Source of the DNA: Halorussus lipolyticus
GTDB lineage: Archaea; Halobacteriota; Halobacteria; Halobacteriales; Haladaptataceae
Assembly (NCBI RefSeq): GCF_029338375.1
Contig: NZ_CP119806.1
Span: 1-64,000 of the forward strand
Length of the DNA stretch: 64,000 nt
Direction of reading: 5' to 3'
Under the pieces are notes generated by a model. That model did not search any database. It was not told the DNA's origin and saw only the letters and a program-made list of their open reading frames with translations. A program made the translations under genes and the position numbers. Shown piece after piece: positions 58,784-64,000 of the stretch; position 1 is the first letter of the stretch; each line of letters begins with the position of its first letter.

Positions 58784-61700
58784 CTATTCATCTTCTTCCT
58801 CCTGTTGTTGGAGTGCGATGCCATCGTAGCACCGCACTTGTGACCCACCTTTCCGCTCAGTTGTTCGCTCGAAGGTCACGTGATTGCCGAGACGACGACC
58901 GAACCAACTCTTTGAGTCCGGATCTACATCATGGGTGTCAGCCCACGTTTCGTAGACCGTGTACACCTCTGCAGAGGTGACTGATTCGGCTTCGTCCTCA
59001 CGGACACATTCGGCTGCAAAGCGCCCGATTGCGGCGTCCGGATCTTCCTTCCAGTTCTCATCCTGTAAAGGAGTTGCAGACACCTCAAAGTCGTCAGAAG
59101 TAGGTTCATCCGGTGTCTCCGGTTCTGTAGTCACTGGACTCCGACCAGACTGGGTTCCATTCTTAAATGAGTCTGGAGAGCCAACGGTAAACGATGTGTC
59201 GAGCAGGGATTGGATTGAACTCGTTGTACCGTTTCTGTAGAACACCGGGTCACCATCCATCGGGAGGATAACGATTCCATACGCATCATTCCCGTAGGTT
59301 GGGTGTGGAAGCTCATCCTCGGGGACGAACGGCTTTTTGACGGGAACCCAGTTCTCCTCAAATGCGGCTTTTGACTCGTAGGTAGATGTCTCGCCGCGAG
59401 CGTGAACGAGGTACTCGTTTGCAGTCTGGTCGTAGCTGTATATCGCTGGCACTCGGTCCTTAGTTACGGACGCAATCGATGACGTTCGAAGATGCTCCGT
59501 TCCAGTCTCGTCCCGGAGGATGATGCAATCATCCTCCTGCACCCAAACGGTACGGTTTGTATCAGTTTCTTCTGCGATAGGACGGACGGCGGTAACTCCG
59601 CCGTCTTCGGTCGCACCACCGTTGAACGTGAGGTTAGAGTCGTGCGTGTAGAATTGTGTTTCACCACTCTGGAGGTGTCTGACTGGTGGAGAGAGAATTC
59701 CTTCAACTCGTTCGGCCCAGGCCGTTTTCGACGAACCGGGACGAACGATGAACAGCGGTATTTCCGCTGTCTTCTGGGCTTTCTGGAAATTCGTCAGCAC
59801 CTTTACGGGGTTCTCTGGTGTTGTCGTCTCGACCTCGATTGCGAACGTCTCCTCGATGTCCGGGTGGGTCGCTCGTGCGTCGGGTTTCTCACTTCCGTCT
59901 TGAGAGAGTATCGTGACGGTGAACCCGAGCGCCGTCAATTCCGCTTCGATTTCGAGGAGTGCATCGTCGTGGTCACTTCCTCCGGCGGCTTGGACGCTTC
60001 CAGTATCCGGGGTCGCTACGTCTTCACCCGCCTCGGTGAGTCGGATGACAATCTCGTCGGTATCGATATCGACGGTTGTCTCAAGGAACCGCGAGCGCTG
60101 GCGAATTGCCGCTAGCTCCTCGTACGACGGTGCGTCTGCGTCGACATCTTCGAAGAAATACCGGAGCTCATCATCGACTGTTTCGACTGCAACCAATCCA
60201 TTTTCCTCCCGAACGTCCTCTCGAAGTTGGATACTCCGCACGACCTTCGAGATAGCAACATCCAACTCGTCGTCGCTTATATCGAGGATGTCATGCAGTT
60301 CCGCAGGTGTGTCTGTGCGTGGCTCACCAGTCGTTTCGGGAACCCCGTATTCCTCTTGAACGCGTTCGTGTATCGCCGACAGCGTCTCGGTGAACTGTTG
60401 TTCTTCTCGTGGTGTGAGCGGGTGGTCACTCTCGGGGTGGCCTGCTGGAATCGGGAGGGGTTTGAGACTGAACGGATACGGACCGGTCTTCCCGAATGTC
60501 GGACTTGGCAAGTTGGCGATCCATTCACCACGAGGGAGCGACCGAATCCGGTTGGCGAAATCGTCCGGGTCCATCTCCTCGTGAGCCATCGCTCGGGCTA
60601 ACTCTCGGTCGACGTTGACGTTCCCGACGAGCGAACTCCCGATGTTGTTGAGGACGTTCAAGTACATCCGCCGACCGCCTGCTGATTCGATTTGTTCGGG
60701 AAACTGCATCGCCAACCCAACCGAAAGCCGAAAACTCCGTCCTTTTTCTAGCAGGTCATTCATGATGTCGGAGACCACGAGTGATGCCGCCTCGTCGATG
60801 AATAGGTTGACTACGTAGTCGTCCGGATACTGGCCAACGTTCTGCTTGCGTTCTTTGAGCGCATCTTGGAGATTGCTCAGTATCAGGCCAGTCATCAAGT
60901 GCGCACCGTCGTCGCGCAAATCGCCAAGGTCGAATATGATGACCGTATCCTCGTCAAGGATATCCCGAAAGTCGAATCGATTCTCGGTGTTATTGAACAC
61001 CCGGCGCAGATGGCTATTCTGCGAAATATACGCAAGACGATTCCCGACACCACCCACCACGTTCTTGAACGCACGCTCATCAAGGTCGAGTTGCCGTCGA
61101 ATCATCCGGGTATCTTCCTCATCGCTCGACTGGGGAGCCTGCTCAAAGTCGGGGTTCGGTGGCCCTGCATTCTGAAGTTGGTCAACGGCGTTTTCTAGTT
61201 GCCGGTGGGCGAAATAGTCGACTGACTCTCGGTAAACACCGTTCTCACGGCCGTGTTCCTCGTCAAAGAGCGCCTTGATAAGAGTCTTCATCAGGTTATT
61301 CGACACGGTGACTCGGTCATATTTGTCTTCGCCCATTGCGAGCTTCAGAATCTCTTCGTAGTGGTCGGCCTTGCGTTGGACAGCATCGACACGCCGTCGG
61401 CCGTTTGCTAGCGAAGAGGTGAGGTTGAAAAACGAGAAGCCGGGAAGTGTATTCGGGATATCGAAGTGAATCACGTTCTCTTCGAGGTCGGTCATTCCGA
61501 ACCGGCGGGCATGGGCACGCATGTAGTTCGTGGCCATCCCGTCTCCTTTCCGGTCGATAAGAATGGTTGGCCCGCTCGTATTCTCGTATAGCGAGAGAGA
61601 ACTGTTACTCGCTAAAATTGACTTTCCTGACCCTGTCGTTCCGTATATGCCGTAGTGGACTGGCAACAAACTCGACGGGATGTGTACGGGGATATCTTCG

Positions 61701-63166
61701 GGTTCACCGTCTTCGTCGAGCGCGTAGCCGATTGCCATTCCATCACGGAACTCACGCATCAAGTCCGGGTGTGGACGTGGGAGTGGGTTGCGACTCCGTT
61801 GTTCCGCCCGTGTTCCCCGGACCCCTTCGACGCTGAGTTGTTCACTCGATGGGACGAGAATGAAGTTCGCGAGTTCGTCTGCATTCAACACGAGGTCGGG
61901 CCGGGTCTTTCCGCTATCCGTCAGGAGTTCTCGGTTGAGAATGCGTTTGAGGGCCTTGCGAGCGTTCTTCGTTTTGGTCTTCTGTCGCCAGCCAGCGTGA
62001 CGGAATCGCTGGCCTTCAACCTCGTAGAATTTCCCATCAAGCGGGTCGAAGACTGGGGCGAGCGACTCCATCTTCGACTCTAGTTTCGCCGTGGCATCCT
62101 CGCTCGTTAGGACTGTAACTGCTCGTAGGTTGACCGTGAACGTTCGCTTTGGGTCCTTCTCGGAGATCCGCTTAATGCGGTCCTCCACAATCTCACCTAA
62201 TTCTCGGTCTTCAGTATCGATGGATTCACCTTCGAGTAGTGGTCCGATCCATCGCTGACTCCATGTATCCCGACCGTCTTTCAGGTCCTCTTGTCGAAGC
62301 TCTGCGTCCGAAACCCAACTCGGTCGGCGCTGGAAGAGCGCTTGGAATCCAATCGGATGCTCGGAGCTACTTAGCTCGTCGATGAGCGCCGCTAGTGGTG
62401 TTCCTGTCGACTCACTCGCCGAGTCGGATGTCGTGGACTCTGAGTCAGTATCGTGGGTAAGCGTCGTCATCCAGTCGTCTTTCCGAGTGGCGACACCACA
62501 CCACCGCACACCTATCGGTTGGAGGTAGTCAATCGCTTGGCGAGCCAGAATCGTGCCATCCGTCGTGAGTGTTGGCTTCCGAACCGAGGTCGGTAGAAAA
62601 CCCTCGGAGCCCGTCTCTTGAGCGTCGGTTTGGAAGAGACCTGTCTCGGTCTCGACCACGGTATCGGCATCTGAATCGATGCCAACTTCAGTCGATTCTG
62701 ACAGTTCCGCAGAGGTATCTACGGTGTTCGAATCAGGCTCGGTGGAGGTATCTGAGTCACTCTCGACCTGCTCGTCCTCGGAGAACTCGTAGAGCAATTG
62801 ACCGCTATCGAGGCTCTCCCTGAACTCTTCGCGTTCGTATTCGGTTGGTGGAATGAGCTTTGTCGCGGGGTCGATCTCGGCCGGGTTGATGTCGAACGTC
62901 GACGGATAGATAGAGCGAAGCCGTCGTTCGAGAATATCGAGATGATCGTCCGCCCCGTAGTAGAACTCGACAGGAGCATCCCGTCCTTCACTAATCGCCA
63001 GAAACTCGAAGCGAAGGGGCTGTGCCGATTTGAGTGGGTTCACTCTCTCAAGAAGGCCAGATGCCTCATCAGTCGTCAATTTGTGAAGGCTGGCGAGGAC
63101 CGTTGAGACCTTGCTGGCTGGAAGTTCCTCGGAGGTTGGTGTGACGCGAAGGTATTCGCGTTTCAT
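58784..63166 (-). CDS. Conjugation-type HerA/VirD4-like ATPase
   Basis: 1460 residues. An N-terminal domain of about 330 residues (REYLRVTPTSEELPASKVST) is also found as the fragment at 35842. The ATPase core carries Walker A HYGIYGTTGSGKSILASNSS near 510 and Walker B VNLFIDEAASLVV near 790. A linker and strand-rich region follow, and residues from about 1370 form a C-terminal wHTH (SWFGRRLGNHVTFERTTERK). It is probably the DNA pump or coupling ATPase of plasmid transfer. Its ATG overlaps the next gene's stop (ATGA) and follows GGAGGTGG as a Shine-Dalgarno. Confidence 0.85.
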   Translation of the reverse strand: MKREYLRVTPTSEELPASKVSTVLASLHKLTTDEASGLLERVNPLKSAQPLRFEFLAISEGRDAPVEFYYGADDHLDILERRLRSIYPSTFDINPAEIDPATKLIPPTEYEREEFRESLDSGQLLYEFSEDEQVESDSDTSTEPDSNTVDTSAELSESTEVGIDSDADTVVETETGLFQTDAQETGSEGFLPTSVRKPTLTTDGTILARQAIDYLQPIGVRWCGVATRKDDWMTTLTHDTDSESTTSDSASESTGTPLAALIDELSSSEHPIGFQALFQRRPSWVSDAELRQEDLKDGRDTWSQRWIGPLLEGESIDTEDRELGEIVEDRIKRISEKDPKRTFTVNLRAVTVLTSEDATAKLESKMESLAPVFDPLDGKFYEVEGQRFRHAGWRQKTKTKNARKALKRILNRELLTDSGKTRPDLVLNADELANFILVPSSEQLSVEGVRGTRAEQRSRNPLPRPHPDLMREFRDGMAIGYALDEDGEPEDIPVHIPSSLLPVHYGIYGTTGSGKSILASNSSLSLYENTSGPTILIDRKGDGMATNYMRAHARRFGMTDLEENVIHFDIPNTLPGFSFFNLTSSLANGRRRVDAVQRKADHYEEILKLAMGEDKYDRVTVSNNLMKTLIKALFDEEHGRENGVYRESVDYFAHRQLENAVDQLQNAGPPNPDFEQAPQSSDEEDTRMIRRQLDLDERAFKNVVGGVGNRLAYISQNSHLRRVFNNTENRFDFRDILDEDTVIIFDLGDLRDDGAHLMTGLILSNLQDALKERKQNVGQYPDDYVVNLFIDEAASLVVSDIMNDLLEKGRSFRLSVGLAMQFPEQIESAGGRRMYLNVLNNIGSSLVGNVNVDRELARAMAHEEMDPDDFANRIRSLPRGEWIANLPSPTFGKTGPYPFSLKPLPIPAGHPESDHPLTPREEQQFTETLSAIHERVQEEYGVPETTGEPRTDTPAELHDILDISDDELDVAISKVVRSIQLREDVREENGLVAVETVDDELRYFFEDVDADAPSYEELAAIRQRSRFLETTVDIDTDEIVIRLTEAGEDVATPDTGSVQAAGGSDHDDALLEIEAELTALGFTVTILSQDGSEKPDARATHPDIEETFAIEVETTTPENPVKVLTNFQKAQKTAEIPLFIVRPGSSKTAWAERVEGILSPPVRHLQSGETQFYTHDSNLTFNGGATEDGGVTAVRPIAEETDTNRTVWVQEDDCIILRDETGTEHLRTSSIASVTKDRVPAIYSYDQTANEYLVHARGETSTYESKAAFEENWVPVKKPFVPEDELPHPTYGNDAYGIVILPMDGDPVFYRNGTTSSIQSLLDTSFTVGSPDSFKNGTQSGRSPVTTEPETPDEPTSDDFEVSATPLQDENWKEDPDAAIGRFAAECVREDEAESVTSAEVYTVYETWADTHDVDPDSKSWFGRRLGNHVTFERTTERKGGSQVRCYDGIALQQQEEEDE

Positions 63167-64000
63167 CGCGGTCGGTCCACCTCCGACCCGCCGTCCGTTT
63201 CTGTCTCGACACCCGGGCTCGAATTACTCGAAGCCCGCTGTTGGAGGTCCTCACGGAACGCTTGAACCTCCGGATCGACTGCATCTCGGTCCGCACCGGG
63301 AAGTGATTCTCGTGTCTGTTCGGTCGGGTCGAAATCGATAACCTGTTTTTCTTTGTCCATTGCTTGGACCTTGATGCCGCGCCATTCACCGTCAACGCCG
63401 ACGAGCGCCTCAGAGAACCCAGCATCCTCGTTACCCGGAACCGCATCCTGCACGTAGCGCATCTGTGCGTAATTCAAGCCGAACTCGTCGGCCCACTCCT
63501 CGTCCATCCCGTCCAACCGATGGAACTGCTTGACGGCACACTGATCGAGGATGGCTTCAGCTTGGGCGTGTTCGAAGAACTCGTCGACAGTCTGGGTAAC
63601 CAGTCGAATCGAGAGGTCGTGATGACGGTGGTGCCGGAACACCGTTTCGAGGAACGCCAGACTTGCGGCGTCCTGCATGATGTACCGCGCCTCGTCGATG
63701 TAGAACACGACTTCCTTGTCCGTCTCTTTCGCTCGTTCGTACACGAGCGAGATGAGCAACTGCATCGTCAGCGCCGTGCTACTGTCGACGCTGCCTTCCT
63801 GCTGGGCAAGGTCAAGGTAAATGACCTTCTCGTCGCGGATGTCGAACTCCGAGGATTTCCCGAGGTTGGCGTGGCGACCATCGTCCTCGAAGGGGCGAAG
63901 CTGGTCCAACAGCCACGTCGCGTCCTCGCGGATCTTTCCAGCCTCTTCGTCAGACCGGACGACGAACTCCTCGGGGTCGTCAACCATGTCCTCGAAGACG
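63163..64000 (-). CDS. VirB4/TraC-like ATPase, C-terminal part, truncated by window
   Basis: The frame is open to the right edge, so the start is outside. The visible 279 codons contain the C-terminal half of a VirB4-type ATPase: KVIYLDLAQQEGSVDSSTALTMQLLI, Walker B VVFYIDEARYIMQD, and the arginine-finger/sensor region RLVTQTVDEFFEHAQAEAIL. VirB4 energises the conjugation channel. It is translationally coupled to the next ATPase (4-base overlap), which together indicate a transfer region. Confidence 0.88.
   Translation of the reverse strand, partial: VFEDMVDDPEEFVVRSDEEAGKIREDATWLLDQLRPFEDDGRHANLGKSSEFDIRDEKVIYLDLAQQEGSVDSSTALTMQLLISLVYERAKETDKEVVFYIDEARYIMQDAASLAFLETVFRHHRHHDLSIRLVTQTVDEFFEHAQAEAILDQCAVKQFHRLDGMDEEWADEFGLNYAQMRYVQDAVPGNEDAGFSEALVGVDGEWRGIKVQAMDKEKQVIDFDPTEQTRESLPGADRDAVDPEVQAFREDLQQRASSNSSPGVETETDGGSEVDRPR

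Overview
The window is haloarchaeal (Halobacteria) and almost certainly from a large plasmid or other accessory replicon. The evidence is acidic proteins, leaderless promoters with a TATA-like box about 25-33 bases before the start codon, haloarchaeal insertion sequences, an Orc1/Cdc6 initiator flanked by G-tract origin repeats, TFB and TBP genes, and a conjugation-type ATPase pair. There are no rRNA, tRNA or CRISPR loci that I can see.

Layout. 1-4313 is the partition and replication module: seven 13-bp tandem iterons, a ParA-like ATPase with an overlapping partner gene, an AT-rich unwinding candidate between inverted origin repeats, orc1/cdc6, and five more origin repeats downstream at about 42-bp spacing. 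4358-13157 is a plasmid backbone or accessory region read mostly from the minus strand: small conserved proteins, an ArdC-like zincin, a HEAT-like gene, a SWIM zinc-finger protein, VapBC, and a decayed HTH/MNT-HEPN block. 13369-22387 holds an MBL-fold hydrolase and then a 2113-residue secreted, calcium-repeat protein whose C-terminus looks like a PD-(D/E)XK nuclease, followed by a candidate immunity gene. 22635-31646 returns to minus-strand plasmid genes with an intact IS1595/ISH4-type element, a CHAT-protease cluster and an intact TFB. 32115-42878 is a decay zone with PQQ-propeller lipoproteins (one broken), a truncated conjugative-ATPase fragment, duplicated TFB upstream sequence, an OB-fold protein, and two broken TBP genes, one of them split by an IS6-type element with a perfect 8-bp target duplication. 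42948-49713 is a two-gene restriction-like defence module (N6-adenine methylase plus PLD-nuclease/SNF2 helicase). 50028-57026 holds small plasmid genes, an ATPase_2/DUF234-like protein, a membrane protein and toxin-antitoxin-like genes. 57172-64000 holds a primase-like protein and two conjugation ATPases, the last running off the window.

Two repeated non-coding elements tie the backbone together. First, at least fourteen G+C-rich hairpins, all in minus-strand orientation, lie just upstream of the starts of minus-strand backbone genes. Most follow an oligo-T run, and their stems differ by compensated changes while the loops keep a G-rich core (AGGGGTG-like). They precede the ArdC-like, DUF6610-like, SWIM, TFB, OB-fold, DUF6166-like and DUF6735-like genes among others. 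Second, four copies of a dyad have 10-bp perfect arms (TTAACCAACA/TGTTGGTTAA) and exactly 22 bp of unrelated spacer. Neither is explained by the annotated genes; they are the strongest candidates for undescribed regulatory systems, beside the secreted nuclease-toxin locus and the CHAT cluster.
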